DNA of 39,200 bases. Source: a virus. The stretch lies in IMG/VR virus record IMGVR_UViG_3300046642_000470, positions 1 to 39,200 of that record. One strand, written 5' to 3'. Every line of letters starts with the position of its first letter. The first letter of the stretch is position 1. The notes below the pieces were generated by a model. It searched no databases. It saw only the letters and a program-made list of their open reading frames with translations, and had not been told where the DNA came from. This document shows positions 30,651 through 38,254 of this stretch, one piece after another. Both the position numbers and the translations under genes were made by a program.

Positions 30651-30814
30651 GCGGCCACCCGACGCGTGAGGAGTGCTGGACGGCGGCCTACGCGGTCGCC
30701 GAGCGGGCGCTCGCCCGTATCGCCCGGGACCGCGCGACGGGCCGGCTGGCGCCGGCGGTTGCCGCGCACCTCGACCGCATCGCGCCGGTGCAGCGCACCG
30801 CGCAGGCGGCTTGA
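30647..30814 (+). CDS. Hypothetical protein, 55 aa
   Basis: GTG in a GTGA overlap with the Cro-like gene. A single amphipathic helical protein (ECWTAAYAVAERALARIARD, then a GRLAPAVAAHLDRIAP end). No recognisable domain. The overlap and position in the early operon are the evidence for it. A terminator-like hairpin follows. Confidence 0.55.
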   Translation: MSGHPTREECWTAAYAVAERALARIARDRATGRLAPAVAAHLDRIAPVQRTAQAA

Positions 30815-30832
30815 TCCCCCCACACACGACAA

Positions 30833-30860
30833 CGGCCGCCCGGGTGCCACCGGACGGCCG
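30833..30860 (+). terminator. Hairpin in the early operon
   Basis: CGGCCGCCCGG and CCGGACGGCCG pair with one mismatch around GTGCCA, 19 nt after a stop codon. No T-run follows. It may act as an attenuator, limiting expression of the recombination genes relative to the Cro-like gene. Confidence 0.5.
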
Positions 30861-30889
30861 CCAGATCAACCCACAGAGAGGGGCTGAAC

Positions 30890-31327
30890 ATGAACGAGAC
30901 GCAGCCTATCAGCGGGGCGCAGGCCGCCGCGCTGATCCTGGCCCTGGTGCCCGCGGTGGCCCGGGTGGAGACGTACCCGCAGTGGTCGGACGCCACGGGC
31001 CCGGCGGTCCGCCGGCAGCGCGTGATCCTGCACGACGCCGACGGCCGGATCATCGGGGCCGACAGGGCGGCGCACACCGCGGCGCTGCGGTCGCTGCGCC
31101 GGATGGACGGCGGCGACTGGGACCGGCCGCAGTCGTTCGACGTGGCGTCGGGCGTGCTGTCGCTGGCGATGCCGGTGGTGGTGTCGCTGCCCGAGGCGCT
31201 GGCGGACCTGCCGCGGTCCCCGTGGCTGTCGCCGGACGAGGCGTATACGGCGGGCCGCACGGTCGCGGTGGCCGCCCCGGTGTCGGCACTGCCGGCCGCC
31301 CCGGAGATGCCCGGCGGTGCCTGGTGA
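30890..31327 (+). CDS. Hypothetical protein, 145 aa
   Basis: ATG behind GAGAGGGG. Residues 1-75 look like a mixed alpha/beta domain (ALILALVPAVARVETYPQWS, RRQRVILHDADGRIIGADRA); the end is Pro/Ala-rich and less ordered. I do not recognise the family. It is first in the block leading to the ERF gene, with GTGA overlap to the next gene. Confidence 0.65.
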   Translation: MNETQPISGAQAAALILALVPAVARVETYPQWSDATGPAVRRQRVILHDADGRIIGADRAAHTAALRSLRRMDGGDWDRPQSFDVASGVLSLAMPVVVSLPEALADLPRSPWLSPDEAYTAGRTVAVAAPVSALPAAPEMPGGAW

Positions 31328-31629
31328 TCGCCCTGCCGTTCCTGCGCCGCCGCCCGGCCACCGTGCCGACGGCCCTGCCCGACCAGCTCGCCGCGGTGCT
31401 CGACGAGGTCGCCGAGGCGTACGCGGCCGCGCGGCCCCCGGTGTCCTGCCTGCTCGCCAACCACGCGCGGCGCGTCGCCGCGCTCGACGCCGCGGTGATC
31501 GACCCGCACGCCGAGCAGTGGCAGCTCGCGTTCCTCGCCGCCGAGGCCGAGGACACGCGCGCCGCGCTGCTCGACCTCTCCCCCACTGCTCTCGCCATCG
31601 CCCGCACGACCCCGGAGACGACCGAATGA
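31324..31629 (+). CDS. Hypothetical protein, 101 aa
   Basis: GTG start overlapping the preceding stop. Mostly helical, with LPDQLAAVLDEVAEAYAAAR and SCLLANHARRVAALDAAVID. No motif is assigned. The stop overlaps the ERF ATG (ATGA), so it is probably translated together with the annealing protein. Confidence 0.65.
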   Translation: MIALPFLRRRPATVPTALPDQLAAVLDEVAEAYAAARPPVSCLLANHARRVAALDAAVIDPHAEQWQLAFLAAEAEDTRAALLDLSPTALAIARTTPETTE

Positions 31630-32813
31630 CCGTGACGACCCTCCCGAACCGCGCGGAGACCCGCGGGCCCGTCGCCATCGACGTACCCGCGGCCCCCGCT
31701 GCCGATGTCGTGTACGAGCCCGCGCCCGCGGGAACGCCCGCCGACGCCCCGCGGATCTTCGCCGCTATCAACGCCGTGATGCGCGACGCCATGCCGGTCG
31801 GCAAGGACCAGCGCAACGTCTCGCAGAACTACGCGTTCCGCGGCATCGACGACGTGATGTCGGCGATGGCGGGGCCGTTCCGCTCGCACGGCGTGTTCAT
31901 CCTGCCGCAGGTGGCCGAGCAGAAGCAGGACCGCGACGGCAAGATGACGCGGACGCTGATCACGATGCGCTACCGGGTGTACGGCCCGGCGGGTGACTGC
32001 CTGATCGCCGAGGTGCCGGGCGAAGCGTCCGACTTCGCCGACAAGGGGATGAACAAGGCGCAGTCGGCGGCGCTCAAGTACCTCCTGTTCGCGCTGTTCA
32101 TGCTGCCGGTCGACGGCCGCAGCATCGACGACGGCGACCGCGATCACCCGACGGCGCCGGACGAGGAGCGGCCGAAGCGCAGCCGACGACGCCAGGCAGA
32201 GCCCGCCCAGCAGCAGGAGCAGCAGGCTTCCGCGCCGCCGTCGCGCGACTACCTCGCGGAGGCTGTTGCAGCCGCCGGCGAGGAAGCGTTCAAGGTCGTC
32301 GTCGCCGAGGCGCGCGCGGCCGGGGCGCCGGGCCCGTACGTGGCGATGTTGGACGACATCGGCGAGGCGCACCGTGCTCCGGATGCCGCCGCCGTACGGA
32401 AGCTGCACGCGGCGCTCAAGGAGAAGAAGGCGCCGGCCGATCACCTGGCACGGATCGCCGACATCGGCAGCCGCAAGCCGGGCGCTCGGGGCGCGCGGAA
32501 GGCGGCTGCGCGGCCGCCGCAACAGGATGACGCGTCGGGCCGTGAGGCTGGGGGCGCCGACTACACCGAGCCGGTGCAGGGCAGCGCTCGGCCGCCGGAG
32601 CCTGCCACGCTGCCGGGCGCGCCGGCCGGGCAGGGCGACCGCCTCGACGCGATCAAGGCCCTCTACGACGCGGGCGCCGCCAACGGGCTGTCCGAGGTGG
32701 AGACCAGGCAGGCACTGACGGAGCGCACCGGGTGCGCCATCGGTACGGCGGCGTACAGCGCGATCGTGTCCCTGGCGGCCGACCTCCAGCAGGCCGCCCG
32801 GAGCAAGCGGTGA
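31626..32813 (+). CDS. ERF-family single-strand annealing protein
   Basis: 395 aa. Residues 38-160 match the ERF superfamily: APRIFAAINAVMRDAMPVGK, NYAFRGIDDVMSAMAGPF and GMNKAQSAALKYLLFALFML are its conserved segments. ERF proteins anneal complementary strands and support phage recombination and genome circularisation. Residues 175-330 are a disordered Gln/Arg/Ala-rich linker; residues 335-395 are a small helical domain ending AADLQQAARSKR that may bind partners. It sits between small early genes and a possible partner at 32810. Confidence 0.9.
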   Translation: MTVTTLPNRAETRGPVAIDVPAAPAADVVYEPAPAGTPADAPRIFAAINAVMRDAMPVGKDQRNVSQNYAFRGIDDVMSAMAGPFRSHGVFILPQVAEQKQDRDGKMTRTLITMRYRVYGPAGDCLIAEVPGEASDFADKGMNKAQSAALKYLLFALFMLPVDGRSIDDGDRDHPTAPDEERPKRSRRRQAEPAQQQEQQASAPPSRDYLAEAVAAAGEEAFKVVVAEARAAGAPGPYVAMLDDIGEAHRAPDAAAVRKLHAALKEKKAPADHLARIADIGSRKPGARGARKAAARPPQQDDASGREAGGADYTEPVQGSARPPEPATLPGAPAGQGDRLDAIKALYDAGAANGLSEVETRQALTERTGCAIGTAAYSAIVSLAADLQQAARSKR

Positions 32814-33376
32814 GCGCCGAGCGGCCGCAGCCGGCCGCCACCGTCGCCGACGCCATCACCCGCGAGGCCGCGCTCAAGGCCCTGCTCGACGCGATCGACG
32901 GCGAGTACAAGACGGCCCGCGCCGCCGTGCAGCAAGCCCTTGACGAGCAGGCCACGGCGACCGGCGCCAAGAGCTTCGACGCGCTGCTGCCGGGCGGCGT
33001 CAAGGTCGGAACGGTCACCCTGACGGGCGGCGAGACGGCCGCCCGCGTGGTCGACGAGGCCGAGTTCATCGAGTGGGTGCGCGCGTCGTACCCGTCGGAG
33101 ATGACGGTGCGCGTTGTGCGGGAGGTCCGGCCGGCGTGGCTGACGGCGTTCCTCGGTCAGATGACCGCGGCGGGGGCCGCCGTTGACACGGCGACTGGCG
33201 AGGCCGTGCCCGGTGTGGAGATCAAGCCGTCCCGGGCCCGGTCGCACAGTGTGCGGTTCGGCAAGACGGGGCGGGCGGATGTGGCCGAGGCGTGGCGTGC
33301 GGGCGGCCTGGCGTCGCTGGTGCTGCCCGCGCTCGCCCCGCCCGCGCCGGACGCCGAGGGCGGTGAGGCGGCATGA
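32810..33376 (+). CDS. ERF-linked hypothetical protein, 188 aa
   Basis: GTG in a GTGA overlap with the ERF gene. Residues 10-40 are helical (REAALKALLDAIDGEYKTAR), then SFDALLPGGVKVGTVTLTGG and EFIEWVRASYPSEMTVRVVR form an alpha/beta region. Proteins of this layout often follow annealing proteins in actinophages; no nuclease motif is visible, so I do not call it an exonuclease. It ends with a four-base overlap with the next gene. Confidence 0.7.
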   Translation: MSAERPQPAATVADAITREAALKALLDAIDGEYKTARAAVQQALDEQATATGAKSFDALLPGGVKVGTVTLTGGETAARVVDEAEFIEWVRASYPSEMTVRVVREVRPAWLTAFLGQMTAAGAAVDTATGEAVPGVEIKPSRARSHSVRFGKTGRADVAEAWRAGGLASLVLPALAPPAPDAEGGEAA

Positions 33377-33864
33377 GCGTCGCTATCGACCTGTTCGGCG
33401 CCGTGTACACCACGCAGGGCGGCACCCGGTACCACGCGGACCGGGCGTGCTACGCGCTGGCGAACGGCCGTAGCACGCAGGCGTACCGGGCGGGCGAGGG
33501 ACTGTACGGCGAGGGGTTGTACGGCGCGCAGTGCCTCGATGGCCTGTACCCGCTGGTGCGCCGGTCAACGATCAGCGCGCAGCAGTTCAGCTACACGGCG
33601 TGCCTGGTGTGCGTGCCGCCCGCCGAGGCGAACCGGCCGCTGCCGTTCGTGACGTTCACGTACGGGCACGAGCCGGTCGCCGGCTACCTGCCCGACTGGC
33701 TCGGCGAGTTCACCGTGTGCGCTCGCTGCGAGGCCCGGCGGTCGCAGACCTGGTTGGACCCCGAGACCGACGACGTGCACGTGTGGAGGTTCGAGAGCCC
33801 CGTGCCGTGGCCGTGCACGTCGGCCCTGGTACTCGGCCTCGCGCCCCGCCGGGACGCGTCGTGA
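33373..33864 (+). CDS. Cys-containing hypothetical protein, 163 aa
   Basis: ATG in an ATGA overlap. The chain has ACLVC near residue 78 and VCARC near residue 118, two CxxC pairs of the sort that hold one zinc ion between them. The N-terminal part (YTTQGGTRYHADRACYALA) is a short beta/alpha domain. Zinc-dependent nucleic-acid binding is possible. No enzyme motif is seen. Confidence 0.65.
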   Translation: MSVAIDLFGAVYTTQGGTRYHADRACYALANGRSTQAYRAGEGLYGEGLYGAQCLDGLYPLVRRSTISAQQFSYTACLVCVPPAEANRPLPFVTFTYGHEPVAGYLPDWLGEFTVCARCEARRSQTWLDPETDDVHVWRFESPVPWPCTSALVLGLAPRRDAS

Positions 33865-34004
33865 GCGCCCTCGTCTGGGCTGCCGCCTCCGCCGTCGTCT
33901 GCCTCGCGGCAGTCGCGGCGGGGGCCGCCCTCGGCGCCACATACGACCAACTCGCCGACGCCGTCCGCCCCTACATCCGCCCGACGGGAGCACACCGCCG
34001 ATGA
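33861..34004 (+). CDS. Tiny membrane protein, 47 aa
   Basis: GTG overlapping the preceding TGA. Residues 3-27 are one hydrophobic segment rich in Ala and Val (LVWAAASAVVCLAAVAAGAA), followed by a short charged tail. The overlaps on both sides argue for translation. Role unknown. Confidence 0.6.
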   Translation: MSALVWAAASAVVCLAAVAAGAALGATYDQLADAVRPYIRPTGAHRR

Positions 34005-34378
34005 AGCCCATGACGCCCGAGCAGCGCGGCGAGGCCCGGTTCTACGTGCCGCCCGGCCAGAACCCCGCCGCGCCCGAGCTGGTCGCGCACGTCGCCTGCG
34101 GCGCCCGCGCGCTGGAGATCACCACCACCGACCCGGACACGATCAAGCTCGCCCGCGACATGACCGCCGTCATCTGGCGCCTGCTCACCACCGAGCAGCA
34201 GGCCGAGGCCCTGCGGAGCGTGCTCGCCGAGGCCGTCGCCCTCGCCGCCGACCTCCCCGACGACGGACTCACCGCCGGCGACCTGCTGCGACTGCTTACC
34301 GCCCGCGGCCTCGACCTCACGCAGGACATCGCCGACGCCGAGACGCTGCGCGAGGCTCACGCCCTGGCAGGCGTGTGA
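34001..34378 (+). CDS. Hypothetical protein, 125 aa
   Basis: ATG in an ATGA overlap. Beta strands (ELVAHVACGARALEITTTDP) then helices (TEQQAEALRSVLAEAVALAA, AGDLLRLLTARGLDLTQDIA). No recognisable family. Its end overlaps the methyltransferase start. Confidence 0.65.
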   Translation: MKPMTPEQRGEARFYVPPGQNPAAPELVAHVACGARALEITTTDPDTIKLARDMTAVIWRLLTTEQQAEALRSVLAEAVALAADLPDDGLTAGDLLRLLTARGLDLTQDIADAETLREAHALAGV

Positions 34379-35157
34379 TGGGCGCCGCCGCGCTGCTCGC
34401 GCTCGCCGAGCGGCCCGCGCCGCCCGTGACCCCCGGGCAGGCCGCCATCGGCGAGCCCGTGCGGCACAGCACGCTGCCCCTGCCCGAGCGGCCGTGGAAC
34501 GGCGGCACCGTGCTCGATCTGTGCTGCTGCGCCGGCGGCGCGGGCATGGGGTACTGGCTCGCGGGCTGGAACGTCGTGGGCGTCGATATCCGCCCGCAGC
34601 CGAACTACCCGTTCCCGTTCGTCCAGGCCGACGCCATTGAGTACGTGCGGACCTTCGGCGCCGCCTACGACCTGCACCACGGCTCGTGGCCATGCCAGCA
34701 CCGGGCCGCGATCACCAAGGGCACCAACCGGCATCTACAGCACCGCTATCCGGACCTGCTTCCCGCAGGCCGTGAGGCCATGCTCAGCACTGGCCAGCCG
34801 TACGTCATCGAGACCACCGGGTGCCGTCCCGACGTGGTGTTGTGCGGCGCGTCGTTCGGGCTGCCGATCCTGCGGCACCGCCGCATCGAGGTGCGCGGCT
34901 GGTTCCCTCTCGCGCTGCCGCACGCCCCTCACCGCGGTCGAGTCCGCGGCCACCGTCACGGCAAGCGCTACGACGGCCCGTATCTCGCCGCGTACGGCGA
35001 CGGCGGCGGCAAGGCCACCGTGCCCGAGATGCAGGCCGCCATGGGCATCACGTGGACCGACGTGCGCCACGAACTCACCGAGGCCATCCCGCCCGCCTAC
35101 ACACAGTTCCTCGGCGAGCAGGCCGCCGAGCAGATTCTCACCAAGGAGTCATCATGA
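34378..35157 (+). CDS. C5-cytosine DNA methyltransferase-like protein
   Basis: 259 aa; a GTG one codon upstream is equally possible. Motif I is LDLCCCAGGAGMGYWLAG followed by VVGVDIRP. Around residue 103 SWPCQ stands where the family has PPCQ, retaining the catalytic Cys. VIETTG replaces the usual ENV segment, keeping Glu, and CGASFGLPILRHRRIEVRGW matches the conserved FGxxxxRHR region. It lacks a separate long target-recognition domain and resembles short phage-borne enzymes that protect DNA from host restriction. No cognate nuclease is adjacent. Confidence 0.8.
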   Translation: MGAAALLALAERPAPPVTPGQAAIGEPVRHSTLPLPERPWNGGTVLDLCCCAGGAGMGYWLAGWNVVGVDIRPQPNYPFPFVQADAIEYVRTFGAAYDLHHGSWPCQHRAAITKGTNRHLQHRYPDLLPAGREAMLSTGQPYVIETTGCRPDVVLCGASFGLPILRHRRIEVRGWFPLALPHAPHRGRVRGHRHGKRYDGPYLAAYGDGGGKATVPEMQAAMGITWTDVRHELTEAIPPAYTQFLGEQAAEQILTKESS

Positions 35158-35810
35158 CCATGATTGCCGCCCGCCAGTTCCGCACGATGCTCGCGCAGGT
35201 CACCCCGCACATGGGCAGCGACGACACGCTGCCCGTCCTCACCGCCATTCACCTCGAGTGCGGGCGCGGGAACCTGTTCGCCGTCGCCACCGACCAGTAC
35301 ACGATGGGCATCGCCCGCGCCACCGTCGACAGCCGCGACAACTGGACCGGCCGTATCCAGCGCGAGGACATGAAGACCGTCACCGCGTGGCTGCGCACCG
35401 CGCCCGAAACGATCGAGATCACCGGCATCCGCGACGGCGACACCGTGACCGTCACCCTCGCCCACGACGGCAGCACGCTCCGCCTGGCGGCCGGCGCGCA
35501 CGGCGAGCTGCCGAAGTGGCGCGACCTGGTCAAGGGCGCCGTGACCGCCAAGGCCGCCGCCGTCGACCTCAATGCGTTCAACACGGCGTTCCTGGCCCGC
35601 TTCAAGGCCGCCGGGACCGTGCTCCACACGTGGCAGGGCGGACCCGGCAAGCCGCTGCTGTTCACCGACGCCGAGGCGACGTTCGTCGGCATTCAGATGC
35701 CCGTACGCACGGACGAGCGCCAGGTGTCGCGCGACAGCCTCGCCGAGAAGTGGACCCGGCACCTCCCCGCCGCACCCGCCGATCCGGTCGCCGACGCCGC
35801 CGCCGCCTGA
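35154..35810 (+). CDS. Short beta-clamp (DnaN)-like protein
   Basis: 218 aa, ATG overlapping the methyltransferase TGA, AGGAG 5 nt before. FRTMLAQVTPHMGSDDTLPV with LTAIHLECGRGNLFAVATDQ is the characteristic opening of a DNA polymerase III beta domain, and later GELPKWRDLV fits a second clamp domain. Bacterial beta clamps have three such domains in about 370 residues; this has room for two. It may form a trimer or partner with the host clamp. It lies directly before the replication initiator. Confidence 0.75.
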   Translation: MTMIAARQFRTMLAQVTPHMGSDDTLPVLTAIHLECGRGNLFAVATDQYTMGIARATVDSRDNWTGRIQREDMKTVTAWLRTAPETIEITGIRDGDTVTVTLAHDGSTLRLAAGAHGELPKWRDLVKGAVTAKAAAVDLNAFNTAFLARFKAAGTVLHTWQGGPGKPLLFTDAEATFVGIQMPVRTDERQVSRDSLAEKWTRHLPAAPADPVADAAAA

Positions 35811-35821
35811 CCCCCTGATCC

Positions 35822-35858
35822 CCCGCGGCGGGCCCGGCTCCGAGCCGCCCGCCGCGGG
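35822..35858 (+). terminator. Strong hairpin between clamp and initiator genes
   Basis: A perfect 12-bp stem, CCCGCGGCGGGC with GCCCGCCGCGGG, and a loop able to pair internally. It lies 11 nt after the clamp-like gene stop and 18 nt before the initiator ribosome-binding site. It could terminate or attenuate between the clamp and initiator genes. Confidence 0.65.
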
Positions 35859-35888
35859 TGTCCGCACCACCAGACAGGAGAACGACCG

Positions 35889-36794
35889 TTGAGCGTCACC
35901 GCCATGCAGTGGGTGTGGGACAAGGCCAACGCCCGCGGCAACGCGCGGCTCGTGCTGCTCGCCGTCGCCGACAAGGCGCCCGGCCCTGACTGCACCGCCC
36001 GCATCGGCACCACCGAGATGGTGCGGCGCGTCAACGGCGCCCGATCGTCGGTCATCGTCGCCATCGACAAGGCCATCGAGAGCGGCGAACTGACCGTCAT
36101 CGAGGCCGCCGCCGGCAGTCGCGCAGCGCTCTACCAACTGCCCATGGCCGTCGGCTACTCGCGGCTTACCGGTCCGGAAACCGGACCCCTAGGCGGTGAA
36201 CCGGACCGGTCCGGAAACCGGACCCCTAAGCCCTCTCGGTCCGGAAACCGGACCCCTAACCCGGTGCCTACCGGTCCGGAAACCGGACCCCTAGACCGGA
36301 CCCCCGAAATGGCTTTGTGGTCCGAAAACCGGACCCCTAGGGGTCCGGAAACCGGACCCCATCACTCACCCAATGAAGGAGTGAGTGAAGGAGTGGTTGA
36401 GGCGCGCGGCCCCGAACGGCGCACCGCAGTCATTCCCGAGTTCGCCCGCCCCCTGGTCGACACCCTCACCGCTTCCGGCGTCGTCGTGAAGTGGTCGCTC
36501 GGCGAAGGCGAGTGGTTCTCCCTCGACCACCTGATCCAGCGCAGCGGCGCCGACATGCTCGCCGCCGAAGCCGTCAAGGTCGCCGCCCGCACCACCGTCT
36601 CGCACGCCCGGTACTTCCTCCGCGCCTGGCGCGACCTGCCGCCCGCACCCGCCGCCGGAACCGCCCCCGTCATCCCGCAGCACGCCGGCCCCAACGTCGT
36701 GCCGTTCGACGCCACACAGCCGCGCCGCAGCCGCGCCCAACGCACAGCCGACGAACTCGCCCTCATCCTCGCCAGAGAGGCAGCCCAGCAGTGA
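35889..36794 (+). CDS. Replication initiator with internal iteron array
   Basis: 301 aa from a TTG, 8 nt after AGGAG. Residues 1-85 are a winged-helix domain of the phage replisome-organiser type (VTAMQWVWDKANARGNARLV, CTARIGTTEMVRRVNGARSS). The region encoded by 36171-36362 is low complexity (GPETGPL and SGNRTP repeats) because it contains six DNA iterons. A C-terminal domain with EGEWFSLDHLIQRSG follows. Lambda O has the same layout: DNA-binding N-terminus, iterons inside its gene, C-terminal recruitment domain. It probably binds its own gene to start replication. Confidence 0.85.
   Translation: MSVTAMQWVWDKANARGNARLVLLAVADKAPGPDCTARIGTTEMVRRVNGARSSVIVAIDKAIESGELTVIEAAAGSRAALYQLPMAVGYSRLTGPETGPLGGEPDRSGNRTPKPSRSGNRTPNPVPTGPETGPLDRTPEMALWSENRTPRGPETGPHHSPNEGVSEGVVEARGPERRTAVIPEFARPLVDTLTASGVVVKWSLGEGEWFSLDHLIQRSGADMLAAEAVKVAARTTVSHARYFLRAWRDLPPAPAAGTAPVIPQHAGPNVVPFDATQPRRSRAQRTADELALILAREAAQQ
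36171..36362. repeat. ori: Iteron array, probable origin of replication
   Basis: Six near-identical copies, each with the 17-bp palindrome GGTCCGGAAACCGGACC followed by CCTA, begin at 36171, 36208, 36238, 36273, 36319 and 36342. Copy 5 has one changed base (GGTCCGAAAA) and copy 6 ends CCAT. Half-sites CCGGACC occur at 36201 and 36296. Distances between starts are 37, 30, 35, 46 and 23 bp. A flanking 8-bp inverted repeat, TCACTCAC with GTGAGTGA, lies at 36362-36388. Confidence 0.85.
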
Positions 36795-37486
36795 ACCGCC
36801 AACAAATCGCAGCACTCATCGCCTACGCCTCGGGCCTCGACCCGCGCACCGCCAAGACCGGCGACGACCTCGCCGACCAGCTCGACCAGTGGGAAGAGCT
36901 GCTGCGCGACGTGCCGCCCACCGCACCGCACCCCACCGGCCGCCACTGGAACGCCGGCGAGGTCGTACGCCACCACATCGCCACCTCGCCCTACCCGATC
37001 AAGCCGTCAGACGTGAGCCGACCGTGGCACACGTTCAAGGCCGACGTACTCGGCCGCCACACCGGCACGTTCGAGCCCGGCGCACACCCCGAACTCGACC
37101 CCGACGACGAAGCCGGCTACCGCGCCGCACTCGCCGCCGACCGCGCCGCCGTCGCCGCCGGCACCGCCCCGCCCGTCACCGTCCGCGAACTCACCGGCGG
37201 CCCCTCCCCCGAAGTCGCCCGCCGCCTCGCCGCCCTCGGCGAGTACATGCCCCGCACCGTGGCCCGCCAGCTCGCCGAGTACCGGCCCCAGCGCGCCGAG
37301 CGGGAACGCCTCGCCATCGCCGACCTGCCCGACGCCCTCAACGTGCCCTGCCCATACGAGCAGTGCCGACGCCCCGTCAACCGCCCCTGCCAGAACCGCC
37401 GCGGCGCCGACCGCAACACGCCACACCCGAGCCGCATCGACGCAGCCACAGCCCACCACAACGCCCACCGGGAGCAGACCGCATGA
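36791..37486 (+). CDS. Zinc-motif protein coupled to the initiator, 231 aa
   Basis: GTG in a GTGA overlap with the initiator. Residues 185-215 contain CPYEQCRRPVNRPCQNRRGA and then HPSR, the C-x4-C-x7-C...HP.R pattern of small phage zinc fingers. The rest is helical. Phage P-type helicase loaders lie in this position, but no loader motif or Walker box is visible, so that role is only a possibility. Confidence 0.65.
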   Translation: MNRQQIAALIAYASGLDPRTAKTGDDLADQLDQWEELLRDVPPTAPHPTGRHWNAGEVVRHHIATSPYPIKPSDVSRPWHTFKADVLGRHTGTFEPGAHPELDPDDEAGYRAALAADRAAVAAGTAPPVTVRELTGGPSPEVARRLAALGEYMPRTVARQLAEYRPQRAERERLAIADLPDALNVPCPYEQCRRPVNRPCQNRRGADRNTPHPSRIDAATAHHNAHREQTA

Positions 37487-37953
37487 AGCACGCCAAGGCC
37501 AACATCAGGGGCGGCCACAAGCACACCCCCCGCACCAGCGGCGGCAACCACAACTTCCGCGAGTACAAGATCACCGGCACGTGGCCCGGCAGCACCGACC
37601 GCGCCGCCGTCAAGACGATGCGCGACCGCGCCCAAGCCAAGCGCGCCGCCCGCACCATGGCCGAGCAGGGCGCATACGTCGTCGCCGAGATCCACGAACG
37701 CCACGGCCTCTGGCGCGTCCTGTACGAGATCGACGGCCCCGCCCTCGTCGCCAAGCGCGACGCCGAGCAGCGCGCCGCCGAGCTCGCCGAGGACGAGCGC
37801 ATCCGCGCCGAACTCCACCGCCGCGCCGAAGCCCGCCGCGCCGCCGACAAGACGCAGCGCGACCGCGCGCAGGCCGCCGCGCTCATGGTGCAACCGCCCG
37901 TCCCCCGCACCCCGGCGCAGCGCGGCGCACGCCACACCGCAGGCCAGCGATGA
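37483..37953 (+). CDS. Basic helical hypothetical protein, 156 aa
   Basis: ATG in an ATGA overlap. It starts MKHAKANIRGGHKHTPRTSG, strongly basic, with a central strand region (YVVAEIHERHGLWRVLYEID) and a long charged helix from residue 85 (RDAEQRAAELAEDERIRAEL). It resembles DNA- or RNA-binding accessory proteins. No specific family. Confidence 0.6.
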   Translation: MKHAKANIRGGHKHTPRTSGGNHNFREYKITGTWPGSTDRAAVKTMRDRAQAKRAARTMAEQGAYVVAEIHERHGLWRVLYEIDGPALVAKRDAEQRAAELAEDERIRAELHRRAEARRAADKTQRDRAQAAALMVQPPVPRTPAQRGARHTAGQR

Positions 37954-38132
37954 TCCCCCCGGCCGCCGCCGCCGTCATCGAGGCCGTACTCACCGACGCC
38001 CAACGCGCAGGCGTCAACGACCCCGGCGTGATCGCCCGATGGGCCGCTGACGCCCTCGCAGGCGCCGGATGGACGCTCACCCCGTCCCGCACCCCCGGCG
38101 CCCCGCAGACGGCCGCACAGCGCGCCGCATAG
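37950..38132 (+). CDS. Hypothetical protein, 60 aa
   Basis: ATG in an ATGA overlap. A helical, Ala-rich protein (AAAAVIEAVLTDAQRAGVND, then VIARWAADALAGAG). Family unknown. It is the last gene of the replication unit before promoter motif C. Confidence 0.6.
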   Translation: MIPPAAAAVIEAVLTDAQRAGVNDPGVIARWAADALAGAGWTLTPSRTPGAPQTAAQRAA

Positions 38133-38158
38133 ACCCCCGCCGAACAACTCGCAGCGAC

Positions 38159-38179
38159 GTTCCCCGTCTGATACGTTCC
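38159..38179 (+). promoter_or_regulatory. Promoter/operator motif C, HNH-SSB operon
   Basis: GTTCCCCGTCTGA then TACGTT (38172-38177), a TGn-extended -10, then CC. It matches motif A at 16 of 21 positions. The expected mRNA start near 38183 is at a perfect stem, CCGTGCAAG with CTTGCACGG (38182-38207), similar to the smaller hairpin in the leader of motif A. The HNH gene begins at 38255 behind AGGAGG. Confidence 0.6.
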
Positions 38180-38254
38180 ATCCGTGCAAGCAACATTCCT
38201 TGCACGGAACGACCGAGCCGCGCTCAGCCCTACATCCCGCAGGAGGTACGTCCG

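Noticed and set aside
32810-33376. Exonuclease partner of the ERF protein.
   Set aside because: The position fits, but no YqaJ, lambda-exo or RecE catalytic motif is seen.
36171-36362. The iteron array could be mistaken for a CRISPR array.
   Set aside because: The spacers vary from 2 to 25 bp, the copies are palindromic and inside an open reading frame, and no cas-like gene is present.
36791-37486. Helicase loader or helicase.
   Set aside because: No Walker motif or DnaC-like segment; only a small zinc-binding pattern near the end.
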